A program made the translations under genes and the position numbers. 64,000 nt of DNA from Porphyrobacter sp. (GTDB lineage: Bacteria > Pseudomonadota > Alphaproteobacteria > Sphingomonadales > Sphingomonadaceae): the NCBI GenBank assembly GCA_027531395.1, contig JAPZRO010000003.1, forward strand, positions 248,001-312,000. The letters run 5' to 3'. Every line of letters starts with the position of its first letter. Within the stretch, counting starts at the first letter, position 1. This document shows, piece after piece, positions 43,722 through 51,319 of the stretch. The notes beneath the pieces were generated by a model. That model was not told where the DNA came from. It was given only the letters and a program-made list of their open reading frames with translations, and ran no database searches.

Positions 43722-44309
43722 GTGAGCCGCATAGCCAAACTCGAAGCCGATCAATGGGATGAGCGCCTCGTCAAGGCGATCCGGCCGGAGAACCTGACCG
43801 ATCTCGAACAGGGTCTGACGCGCTATTTCGCGCATTGCCCGGAACAGGCGCTGGGGCTGATGGCGTTCGGCGGGGCGCTGAAGATGAACCGCAGCCTGCC
43901 CGAGCGGCTGGTGGAGCTGGTGCGGCTGCGCGTCGCCTTCTTCAACCAGTGCCGTTCCTGCATGGCGATCCGCTATTCCGATGCGGTGGCCGACGGGGTG
44001 ACCGAGGGGCTGGTGTGCTCGCTCGAACGCCCGCAGGAGGCCGAGAACCTTTCGGCGGCGGAGAAAGTGGCGATCCGTTACGGCGAGCTGATGGCGACCG
44101 ATCACTTGGCCATCGACGATGCGATGTACGCGTCGCTGCGCGAGCACTTCACCGAGGCCCAGATCGTCGAGCTGGGCATGACAGTCGCCTTCTTCGTCGG
44201 CTTCGGGCGGCTCGCGGCGACATACCACATGGTCGAGGAACTGCCCGAGGCGTTCCAGACCGCCGAAACCATCGCCCCGTGGGGCGCCGAAAAGATCCAG
44301 GTGCGCTGA
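43722..44309 (+). CDS. AhpD-like carboxymuconolactone decarboxylase family protein
   Basis: 195 residues from GTG 43722, preceded by ACGGGAGAGAG. Cys77-x-x-Cys80 (QCRSCMAIRYSD) forms the redox motif, in a helical AhpD fold. It may remove peroxides formed by uncoupled oxygenases or perform a decarboxylation. Its stop overlaps the following P450 start (TGATG), tying it to the oxygenases. Confidence 0.85.
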   Translation: MSRIAKLEADQWDERLVKAIRPENLTDLEQGLTRYFAHCPEQALGLMAFGGALKMNRSLPERLVELVRLRVAFFNQCRSCMAIRYSDAVADGVTEGLVCSLERPQEAENLSAAEKVAIRYGELMATDHLAIDDAMYASLREHFTEAQIVELGMTVAFFVGFGRLAATYHMVEELPEAFQTAETIAPWGAEKIQVR

Positions 44310-45595
44310 TGGCAACGCAGGCCCCCGAAACCCCCGCAACGCCGGTCATCAACCTGTTCGATCCGCAGCTCCAGCAGTGCCCCTACGAGGCCTACAAGAC
44401 CCTGCGCGACGAAGCGCCGGTCTACAACATCCCCGGCACGCAGATCTATGTCGTCAGCCGCTATGATCACGTGCGCGAGGTGCTGATGGACCCGGCGCGC
44501 TTCCCCTCGACGGCCTTGAGCGAGCTGATGCGCGCCTCGCCGGTCGACATGGAGCGCGGGCGCAAGGTCGCCGAGCGGTTCAAGGAGAAGGGCTGGCTCC
44601 CCGCGCCGACCCTCGCGGGCCGCGATGACCCGAACCACAAGCAGATGCGCGCGATGTTCAACGAGGCGTTCAAGCCCAGCCGCATCAAGGAGATCGACCC
44701 GCGCGTCGAAACCCTCGCCTACGAGCTGATCGATGAGTTCGTGGATGAAGGCCGCTGCGACTGGGTGCGCCAGTTCTGCGTCCCCCTGCCGCTGTTCATC
44801 ATCGGCGAGCAGATGGGCGCCAAGCGCGAGGACATGTGGAAGATCAAGGGCTGGACCGATGCCTTCTTCCACCGCATCTCGCTGATGCTGCCCGAGGACA
44901 AGCACCTCGAAATGGTCGACCGCGAGATCGAGGCGCAGCACTATTTCCAGCCGATCTTCGAGCGCCTGCGCGAACATCCCGATGGCTCGCTGATCAGCGT
45001 GCTGGTCAACACCGTGATCGAGGGCTGGGGCCGCCCGCTGAACGACAACGAGCTCCACGCCGAGATGATGGCCGACACCTTCGTCGGCGGCTCGGAAACC
45101 ACCACCAATGCGCTCGCGGCGGGGATGAAGCTGCTGATCGAGAACAAGGACGTGTGGGCGAAGCTCAAGGCCAATCCCGACAAGTATATGCGCAACTTCG
45201 TCGAGGAGGTGCTGCGGCTCGAAAGCCCGGTGCAGAGCCTGATGCGCTTCACCCACAAGGATGTGGAGCTGGACGGGGTGACGATCCCCGCAGGCTCGGT
45301 CGTCAATGTGCGCTACGGCGCGGCGAACCGTGACGAGCGCTTCTTTGAATGTCCCGAGAAGCTCGATCTCGACCGGCCCAAGGCGGGCGCGCACATGGCG
45401 TTCGGCTCGGGCACGCACCATTGCCTTGGCGCGCCGCTCGCCCGGCGCGAACTCACCTGGGGCTTCCAGGCGGTGGTCGACCGGTTCGAGGACATGGACT
45501 TCGCGGAAGGCGAGAACGACTTCACCTACCACCCGCATTTCCTGCTGCGCAGCCTCAAGCAGCTCAACATCACCTTCACGCCGAAGAAGCGCTGA
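44309..45595 (+). CDS. Cytochrome P450 (2)
   Basis: 428 residues. Helix I is FVGGSETTTNALA, helix K EEVLRLE, and the haem loop FGSGTHHCLGAPLARRE. The ATG at 44309 overlaps the AhpD-like stop; the longer frame upstream is its shadow. It is followed after one base by the third Rieske gene. The tight AhpD-P450-Rieske order is unusual and suggests sequential oxidation of one substrate (inference). No ferredoxin partner is present. Confidence 0.92.
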   Translation: MATQAPETPATPVINLFDPQLQQCPYEAYKTLRDEAPVYNIPGTQIYVVSRYDHVREVLMDPARFPSTALSELMRASPVDMERGRKVAERFKEKGWLPAPTLAGRDDPNHKQMRAMFNEAFKPSRIKEIDPRVETLAYELIDEFVDEGRCDWVRQFCVPLPLFIIGEQMGAKREDMWKIKGWTDAFFHRISLMLPEDKHLEMVDREIEAQHYFQPIFERLREHPDGSLISVLVNTVIEGWGRPLNDNELHAEMMADTFVGGSETTTNALAAGMKLLIENKDVWAKLKANPDKYMRNFVEEVLRLESPVQSLMRFTHKDVELDGVTIPAGSVVNVRYGAANRDERFFECPEKLDLDRPKAGAHMAFGSGTHHCLGAPLARRELTWGFQAVVDRFEDMDFAEGENDFTYHPHFLLRSLKQLNITFTPKKR

Positions 45596-45596
45596 G

Positions 45597-46928
45597 ATGG
45601 CAACGCTCCTCAAACCCGCGCCGCAACGGATCGACGTCACCCCGCAGCCCATGCCGGCGCTGTCGAACCGCCCGATCGACGGCAGCCGCTACTGGAGCCA
45701 TGAGTTCATGGCGCGCGAGTGGGACGGCATCTGGACCAAGGCGTGGCTGATCGGTGGCCTCGCCTCGCAGGTCGCCAAGCCGGGCGACTTCTTCACCTAC
45801 GAGATCGGGCGCGAGAGCATCCTCGTCACGCACGGCGAGGACGGCCAGATCCGCGCCTTCTACAACGTCTGCCCGCATCGCGGAAAACGCCTCGTCATGG
45901 AGGAGCAAGGCCACTCCAAGCGTCTCGCCTGTTCCTACCACGGCTGGCGCTTCACATCGGAAGGCGAGCTCAATTTCGTCCCCTGCCCCGAGGATTTCGC
46001 GGGCGGCAACCCCTGCGGCAAGGTGCGGCTGGAGGAAGTGAAGTGCGAGGTCTTCGCCAGCTTCGTCTGGGTCAATCTCGATCCCGATGCCACGCCGCTC
46101 GCCGACCATCTCGGCCCGGTCGCGCACCAGATCGCGGGCTACCGCATGGAGCAGATGCACCGCACCCACTGGGTGACGCTGGAGGGCGACTGGAACTGGA
46201 AGTGCGTGCAAGACAATTTCAACGAGTCCTATCACCTGCCTTTCGTCCACCCGCAGACCCGCTTCGTGATGGAGCAGAGCTACAAGGACTGCCAGTTCGA
46301 TCTCTACGCCCCGCACGGCCATGCGCGGATGTTCATGCCGGGCTCGCGGCCGTCACGCTCGCTGCGCGGCCACACCGACACCGTGCTCGACATGATGCGC
46401 ACCGAGCTGACCTATTGGGGCCTCGACCCCGAGGATTTCCGCGATGATCCGCTGCGCACCCGAGAGGCCTTGCAACGGGCCAAGCGCGAGAAAGGCGCAG
46501 AGAAGGGCTATGATTTCAGCCACTTCCACGATGCGCAGCTGACCGATCACTTCCACTACACGATCTTCCCCAACATCAGCTTCAGCCTCAAGCCCGACGG
46601 CTGCATCTGGCTGCGCGCCGATCCGCACCCGACCGATCCCGAGCGGTGCTATTTCGACATGTGGTACTTCACCTGGTTCCCGGAAGGCGTGGACCGTTAC
46701 TACGCCTATTCGATGGGGCAGGAGGTCGATCGCACCGTCCCCGTGCCGCACCAGCGCGGCGTGGTTGGCGAGCTCTCCTGCGGCCCCGGCATCGATCAGG
46801 ACGTGAGCATCTGGAGCGAGCAGCAGAAGGGGTTGCGGTCACGCGGCTACAAGGGCGGGCATCTCGCGGGACAGGAAGCGCGGGTGCGCTTCTTCCACGA
46901 CACCATCGACCGCTGGCTGGGGGATTAG
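45597..46928 (+). CDS. Rieske non-haem iron oxygenase, alpha subunit (3)
   Basis: 443 residues from ATG 45597, one base after the P450 stop. Rieske ligands are in CPHRGK and CSYHGW. The iron site is in NESYHLPFVH, again with Glu at the bridging position, and a possible third ligand Asp lies in DQDVSIWSEQQ. It resembles aromatic-ring-hydroxylating alpha subunits with a larger C-terminal domain. No beta subunit or reductase is nearby. A palindromic repeat follows the stop. Confidence 0.9.
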   Translation: MATLLKPAPQRIDVTPQPMPALSNRPIDGSRYWSHEFMAREWDGIWTKAWLIGGLASQVAKPGDFFTYEIGRESILVTHGEDGQIRAFYNVCPHRGKRLVMEEQGHSKRLACSYHGWRFTSEGELNFVPCPEDFAGGNPCGKVRLEEVKCEVFASFVWVNLDPDATPLADHLGPVAHQIAGYRMEQMHRTHWVTLEGDWNWKCVQDNFNESYHLPFVHPQTRFVMEQSYKDCQFDLYAPHGHARMFMPGSRPSRSLRGHTDTVLDMMRTELTYWGLDPEDFRDDPLRTREALQRAKREKGAEKGYDFSHFHDAQLTDHFHYTIFPNISFSLKPDGCIWLRADPHPTDPERCYFDMWYFTWFPEGVDRYYAYSMGQEVDRTVPVPHQRGVVGELSCGPGIDQDVSIWSEQQKGLRSRGYKGGHLAGQEARVRFFHDTIDRWLGD

Positions 46929-46933
46929 CGCTT

Positions 46934-47048
46934 CGTCATTGCGAGCCGCAGGCGAAGCAATCCATGGCCTGAGGCCGGACGCAAGCACGACCGGTGCGGA
47001 GGCCGCTGCGGTCAGCCCATGGATTGCTTCGCTACGCTCGCAATGACG
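46934..47048. repeat. Dispersed-type palindromic repeat between convergent genes
   Basis: Arms of about 32-34 nt (46934-46967 and 47017-47048) begin CGTCATTGCGAGC and end GAAGCAATCCATGG. They are inverted copies with a short mismatch block, enclosing a 49-nt centre. This is a very common intergenic repeat type in alphaproteobacteria and probably folds at the 3' ends of both convergent transcripts. Confidence 0.85.
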
Positions 47049-47050
47049 AG

Positions 47051-48670
47051 CTACGCGTTGGCCAAAGCCGCCGTCCGCCCCGCGATATAGCCATAGGTCA
47101 GCGCCGGGCCGAGTGTTCCGCCTGCGCCTGCATAGATCCCGCCGGTGGGGCAGGCGATGGCATTGCCCGCGCCCAGCAGGCCGGGGATCGGCTGCCCGTC
47201 ATGCCCGAGAATCCGCGCCTGTCCGTCGGTCCGCGGCCCGCCATTGGTGCCGAGCAAGCCCGACGCAATCTCCACCGCGTAGAACGGCGCCTCGCGGATC
47301 GCGCCGAGCGTGACGGCTGCGCCCTCCCGCGAGCGGTCGCCGTAGAAGTGGTCATAGGCGCTCGTTCCGCGCCCGAAATCGGGGTCATGGCCCTCGTCGG
47401 CATGGACATTGAAGCGCGCCACGGTTGCGGTCAGCACCGCCGGATCAAGGCCGATCTGTTCGGCAAGGCCTTCCAGCGTGTCCGCGCGCTTCACCCAGTC
47501 GGGGATCGGCTGGCCCGGCTGGCGCGTGCCTAGCGGATAGCGCTCGGCATATTGCGCGTCGAAGATCAGGTAGGCCGGCAGATTGAGGTAGTCGTAATTG
47601 GCCGGATCGAACTGGTGGAACACGCCTCCCAGCGCCGAGTAGTTGGCCGCTTCGTTGCAGAACCGCTTGCCCGAGCGGTTCACCATGATCGAATGCGGCA
47701 CGGTGCGTTCGATCAGGATGATCTGCGCGCGCTGCTCGCCGCTGGCCCAGGGCTGATCGGGGGTGACGAGCGTCGGCGCCCACCAGGCGCTGGTCATGTT
47801 GCCGAGCTTCGCGCCCGCCGCCATGGCGAGCTTGAGGCCACCGCCGGTGCCGGTCGGCGGGCTGGCGGGAGCTGTCACCGGCCCGCGCAGGAATGTCTGG
47901 CGCAGTTCGGTGTCCCACTCGAATCCACCGGTGGTGATGATCACGCCGCGCCGCGCCGACAGCGCGAAAGGCGCGCCGTCCTTCGTGCCTTCGATCCCGG
48001 TGATCCGTTCGCCGTCCTTCACCAGCCGCTTCGTCTCCACGCCAAGCACCGGTTCGATCCCCCGGTCGAGGCAGGCCTTGAGCAGCCGCGCCACCATCGC
48101 CTGCCCGAACCCGCATTGCCGCGCTGCCATGCGCTGGCCCAGCACTTCCATCGGCGGCATGGTCGTCGCCCCGCCGAGCGGCGTTTCGCGCAGCATCAGC
48201 GGCTTGGGTTCCTCGATGGCGTAGATCTTCGCCGCCCAGTCGCCGAGTTCGGGCAGATCGAACAGGTCATGATCGAGCGCGCGGCTGCCTTCGGGCTTCG
48301 CCCCGGGACGGTCGAGATAGTAGTCGGGATAGCCCGGCAGCACCGCCACCTTGAGCGCGTCGATGCCTTCGAGGAAGGCGAGCGCCTCCGGCCCCTTGTC
48401 GACGAAGGCGGTGAGCGTCTCGTCGACCAGATCGCCGTGATCGAGGCTCCGGAAATAGGCGAGTGCCTCCTCACGCGAATCCGCCATGCCCGCGGCGCGC
48501 ATCCGGGGGTTGTCGGCCACCCAGATGACGCCGCCCGAAATCGCCGAGGTGCCGCCGATGCGCTCCCCCCGCTCGATCAGCGCGACACGCGCGCCTGCTT
48601 CGTGGGCCGCAAGCGCAGCGGCCATGCCGGCCGCCCCGCTACCGAGGATGATCACATCGACTTCGCTCAT
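47051..48670 (-). CDS. FAD-dependent 3-ketosteroid dehydrogenase-like oxidoreductase
   Basis: 539 residues. The FAD motif GSGAAGMAAALAAHEAG is at 10-26, and GGTSAISGG (39-47) is typical of the fumarate reductase/KstD family. Three Tyr resemble the KstD1 set of Rhodococcus erythropolis (Y119, Y318, Y487, G491): Tyr117/118 in PDYY, Tyr344 in NEAANYS, and Tyr513 with Gly517 in IYAGAGG. A Delta1- or Delta4-ketosteroid, or related cyclic-ketone, dehydrogenase is therefore likely. The ATG has no Shine-Dalgarno; TCTATG 5 nt upstream may be a -10 giving a leaderless mRNA. Confidence 0.85.
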   Translation of the reverse strand: MSEVDVIILGSGAAGMAAALAAHEAGARVALIERGERIGGTSAISGGVIWVADNPRMRAAGMADSREEALAYFRSLDHGDLVDETLTAFVDKGPEALAFLEGIDALKVAVLPGYPDYYLDRPGAKPEGSRALDHDLFDLPELGDWAAKIYAIEEPKPLMLRETPLGGATTMPPMEVLGQRMAARQCGFGQAMVARLLKACLDRGIEPVLGVETKRLVKDGERITGIEGTKDGAPFALSARRGVIITTGGFEWDTELRQTFLRGPVTAPASPPTGTGGGLKLAMAAGAKLGNMTSAWWAPTLVTPDQPWASGEQRAQIILIERTVPHSIMVNRSGKRFCNEAANYSALGGVFHQFDPANYDYLNLPAYLIFDAQYAERYPLGTRQPGQPIPDWVKRADTLEGLAEQIGLDPAVLTATVARFNVHADEGHDPDFGRGTSAYDHFYGDRSREGAAVTLGAIREAPFYAVEIASGLLGTNGGPRTDGQARILGHDGQPIPGLLGAGNAIACPTGGIYAGAGGTLGPALTYGYIAGRTAALANA

Positions 48671-48699
48671 GGTGCCATAGACGCCTTGCGGGGCCGGGG

Positions 48700-48718
48700 C
48701 GGCAACCCGTCATTTTGG
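48700..48718 (-). promoter_or_regulatory. CCAAAA-N7-TTGCCG promoter-like motif before the KstD-like gene
   Basis: On the minus strand, CCAAAA (48718-48713), TGACGGG, then TTGCCG (48705-48700). TCTATG follows 18 bases later at 48681-48676, and the start codon is 5 nt beyond. The layout is identical to that at 31827. Confidence 0.4.
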
Positions 48719-48773
48719 CAAGGTGCGCGCCTGCGCCGAGGCGGCTACCCACGCAGGCAAAGGAGAGTGAGCC

Positions 48774-49550
48774 ATGAAACTCGAAGGAAAAGTCGCCGCA
48801 ATCACCGGCGGGACGGCAGGCATGGGGCGCGGGATCGCCGAGGCGTTTCTGGCCGAGGGCGGCAAGGTCGCGCTGTTCGCGCGCAATGCCGAAAAGGGCG
48901 CGAAGGTGCTGGAGGAACTGGGCGCAGGCGAAAACGCGATCTTCATCGCCGGGGACGTGATGAGCCAGGCCGATCTCGAAGGCTTCATCGACCAGACCAT
49001 CGCCCATTTCGGCACGCTCGACATTCTGGTGAACAATGCGGGCGGCGCGGGCGATTTGCAGCCGCTCGTCAACCTGTCCGATCACGCCTTTGACGAGGCG
49101 ATGAAGTGGAACGTCTATTCGACCTTCTGGGCCACCCGCCGCGCGCTGCCGACCATGCTGGAGAAGGGCGACGGGCGGATCATCAACATCTCCTCGATGG
49201 AGGGCAAGCACGGCAAGCCGGTGCTGACCGCCTATTCCGCCGCCAAGCACGCGGTGAACGGCATGACCAAGAGCCTCGCGCGCGAAGTCGGGGCGCAGGG
49301 TGTGACCGTCAACGCGATCTGCCCCGGCCTCGTGATCACCGACATCATCAAGAACAACGGCCCCGCCACCGCCAAGGCGATGGGGATGGAGCTGGAAGAG
49401 ATGATCGCGCTGTTCGCCAGCGAGGCCGCGATCAAGCGCCCCAACGAGGTCGAGGAAATCGCCGCCGTGGCGGTGCTGCTCGCCAGCAAGGCCGGCGCAG
49501 GCATCACCGGCGCGCAGATCAGCGTCGACGGCGGGACCGCGCAGTACTGA
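48774..49550 (+). CDS. Classical SDR oxidoreductase
   Basis: 258 residues. TGGTAGMG binds the cofactor, followed by NNAGG and a catalytic Ser (NISSMEG) with YSAAK. The C-terminus GAQISVDGGTAQY is standard. The ATG follows AAAGGAGAG. It diverges from the KstD-like gene, so a shared alcohol/ketone pathway is plausible, but the substrate is not identifiable. It is followed by the parS-like palindrome. Confidence 0.88.
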   Translation: MKLEGKVAAITGGTAGMGRGIAEAFLAEGGKVALFARNAEKGAKVLEELGAGENAIFIAGDVMSQADLEGFIDQTIAHFGTLDILVNNAGGAGDLQPLVNLSDHAFDEAMKWNVYSTFWATRRALPTMLEKGDGRIINISSMEGKHGKPVLTAYSAAKHAVNGMTKSLAREVGAQGVTVNAICPGLVITDIIKNNGPATAKAMGMELEEMIALFASEAAIKRPNEVEEIAAVAVLLASKAGAGITGAQISVDGGTAQY

Positions 49551-49583
49551 GGTCATTGCGCGGTCGTTGTCGGTTCATTGCCG

Positions 49584-49619
49584 CCCCGTTCGATGTTCCA
49601 CGTGAAACATCGAACGGGG
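49584..49619. promoter_or_regulatory. Candidate chromosomal parS site within a 36-bp palindrome
   Basis: TGTTCCACGTGAAACA at 49594-49609 fits the degenerate ParB-binding consensus TGTTNCACGTGAAACA at every fixed position. The palindrome extends outward to 49584-49619 (CCCCGTTCGA on one side, TCGAACGGGG on the other), with one mismatch per 18-nt arm. It lies between the convergent stops of two SDR genes. It lacks a T-tract, so a plain terminator is less likely. Confidence 0.75.
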
Positions 49620-49627
49620 GGTGAGGC

Positions 49628-50437
49628 CTACCCCTGCAACTTCGCCATCGCCGCGCCGACGGCTGCCGCGACGTCGCCGGCCTGCGGATTGCCGCGCATG
49701 ATGAGCCCGCCATTGGGCTGGATATTCGCCCCCGTGACATAGGCCTGATCGGTGCTCAGCCACAGGCAGGCGTGCGCGACATCGTCCACGGTGTTGAGCC
49801 GCCCCATCGGATAGCGCGGCAGGAAGGCGTCGGTCAGGCCCGGCACCTGGAAGCTTTCATGCGTCATCGGGCTGTCGGTGAAGGCGGGCGAGACGGTGTT
49901 CGCCTTGATCCCCAAGTGCCCGTAATCATTGGCGACGCACTCGATCAGCGCCTCGGACCCGCGCTTGGTGCCGATATAGGCCGCGTGGTTGGTGATGATC
50001 GCCTTGGTGGTGGCCGAGGACAGGCTGATCAGCGAGCCGCCGGTCGGTTGTTGCGCGCTCATCACCCGCACGAAGGCCTGCAGGAAGTGGTGCACGCCCT
50101 TGAACTGAAGATCGACGATCTGGTCGAGCTGTTCGTCGGTGATCTCCTCGAGGCTGGCGAGCAGGCCCCAGCCGGTAGTGTTGATCGCGATATCGACCCG
50201 GCCGAAAGCCGCGACCGCCTTGTCGGCCATGGCATTGACCTCGGGTTTTTTGGAAATGTCGCACAGCGCATATTCGCCGCCGATCTCCTTGGCGAGCGCG
50301 GCGAGCGGGGCCTCCTTGCGGCCCGCCACCATCACCTTCGCGCCTTCCTTGGCGAACAGGCGGGCAATGGTCTGGCCCATGTTGCCCTCCGATGCCGCCC
50401 CCAGCACCACTGCGGTCTTGCCTTGCAATTGTCCCAT
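49628..50437 (-). CDS. SDR oxidoreductase with variant cofactor motif
   Basis: 269 residues from ATG 50437. The glycine-rich loop reads GAASEGNMGQ instead of TGxxxGxG, reminiscent of enoyl-ACP-reductase-like SDRs. The active site is kept: Ser in SLSSATT and Tyr-Lys in YIGTK. In classical numbering NNAG is replaced by NTTG. The C-terminal ~25 residues form an Ala-rich helix. The substrate is unknown. It diverges from the NTF2-fold gene at 50565. Confidence 0.85.
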   Translation of the reverse strand: MGQLQGKTAVVLGAASEGNMGQTIARLFAKEGAKVMVAGRKEAPLAALAKEIGGEYALCDISKKPEVNAMADKAVAAFGRVDIAINTTGWGLLASLEEITDEQLDQIVDLQFKGVHHFLQAFVRVMSAQQPTGGSLISLSSATTKAIITNHAAYIGTKRGSEALIECVANDYGHLGIKANTVSPAFTDSPMTHESFQVPGLTDAFLPRYPMGRLNTVDDVAHACLWLSTDQAYVTGANIQPNGGLIMRGNPQAGDVAAAVGAAMAKLQG

Positions 50438-50492
50438 CACGTGTCTCCTCTCGGGGAAGCGAGTAACACGGGCAGCCCCGCGCCGACCCTTC

Positions 50493-50511
50493 CCAAAAGT
50501 GTCCATTGTTC
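50493..50511 (+). promoter_or_regulatory. CCAAAA-N7-TTGTTC promoter-like motif before the NTF2-fold gene
   Basis: CCAAAA (50493-50498), GTGTCCA, then TTGTTC (50506-50511), with TGATAG about 16 bases later as a possible -10 and the ATG at 50565. Same layout as at 31827 and 48700. Confidence 0.35.
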
Positions 50512-50564
50512 GCGCGAGGCGCGGGCCTGATAGCCGCAGGCAACACCGTGGGGAGAGCACGACA

Positions 50565-50975
50565 ATGTTTACAGGACCGCTGGAGGATCGCGTGGCGATC
50601 GCCGAATTGAACGGCACCTATGCCGATGGCGTGGTGCGCATCGATGCCGCCACCTGGGCCACCGTATGGGCCGATGATGCCGACTGGGATCTGATGGGCC
50701 ACAAGACCCACGGCAAGGAGGCGATCGTCGCCTTCTGGAACGGCGCGATGAGCGGTCTGGAGGCGGTGAGCTTCCACTGCGTGCCCTGCATGATCGAGGT
50801 CACCGGCGACACTGCGAAGGCACGGGTGCAGACGCAGGAAATCCTGAAGCCCAAGGAGGGCAAGGCGCGCCATGTCGGCGGGCTTTATGAAGACACCTTG
50901 GCGAAGATCGACGGGCAGTGGCGCTTCACCAGCCGCACCTTCAGGATCGTCGCCGAATTCGGAGTGGAGAGCTAA
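50565..50975 (+). CDS. SnoaL-like NTF2-fold protein
   Basis: 136 residues from ATG 50565, with GGGGAGAG about 9 nt upstream. The SnoaL_4 pattern is AIAELNGTYADGVVRID, then WATVWADDADWDLMGH and FTSRTFRIV. It may be an isomerase, dehydratase or ligand-binding protein. It is followed 2 nt later by an ABM-fold gene, repeating the NTF2/ABM pairing seen at 41349-42268. Confidence 0.82.
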   Translation: MFTGPLEDRVAIAELNGTYADGVVRIDAATWATVWADDADWDLMGHKTHGKEAIVAFWNGAMSGLEAVSFHCVPCMIEVTGDTAKARVQTQEILKPKEGKARHVGGLYEDTLAKIDGQWRFTSRTFRIVAEFGVES

Positions 50976-50977
50976 AC

Positions 50978-51319
50978 ATGGCCAAGATCGTCATTTCCGC
51001 GCAGATCGACCTCGATCCCGCCCAGCGCGAGGAAGCCCTGCGCTCCGCCCGCCCGCATATCGAGGCCGCGCTCGCCGAGAAGGGCTGCATCCACTACGAC
51101 TGGAGCGCGTGCTCGATGAACCCCGCGCGGGTCAACGTGTTCGAGGAATGGGAAAGCGAGGAAGACCTCGCCGCGCACTTCCGCGATCCGGCCTATACCG
51201 GGATGCGCGATCACATCGGCCAGTTCGGCATCACCGCCGCGGTCAGCAAGAAGTATCGCGTCGATGCCGAAGGCCCGGTCTACAACGCCGAAGGGCAGGC
51301 GACCGAAGCGTTTGACTAG
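50978..51319 (+). CDS. ABM-fold (quinol monooxygenase-like) protein
   Basis: 113 residues with the ABM ferredoxin-like pattern: KIVISAQIDLDPAQREEAL, then VNVFEEWESEEDLAAHFRDPAY. YgiN-like members oxidise quinols without cofactor; others are structural. It follows the SnoaL-like gene by 2 nt. Its end overlaps the likely mobA start by 8 nt in another frame. Confidence 0.78.
   Translation: MAKIVISAQIDLDPAQREEALRSARPHIEAALAEKGCIHYDWSACSMNPARVNVFEEWESEEDLAAHFRDPAYTGMRDHIGQFGITAAVSKKYRVDAEGPVYNAEGQATEAFD

Noticed and set aside
45597-46928. 3-ketosteroid 9-alpha-hydroxylase KshA
   Set aside because: Rieske family is clear, but no KshA-specific feature and no KshB reductase nearby.
49584-49619. Plain rho-independent terminator
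   Set aside because: Strong stem, but no T-tract on either strand, and the core matches the parS consensus exactly; a secondary terminator role is still possible.
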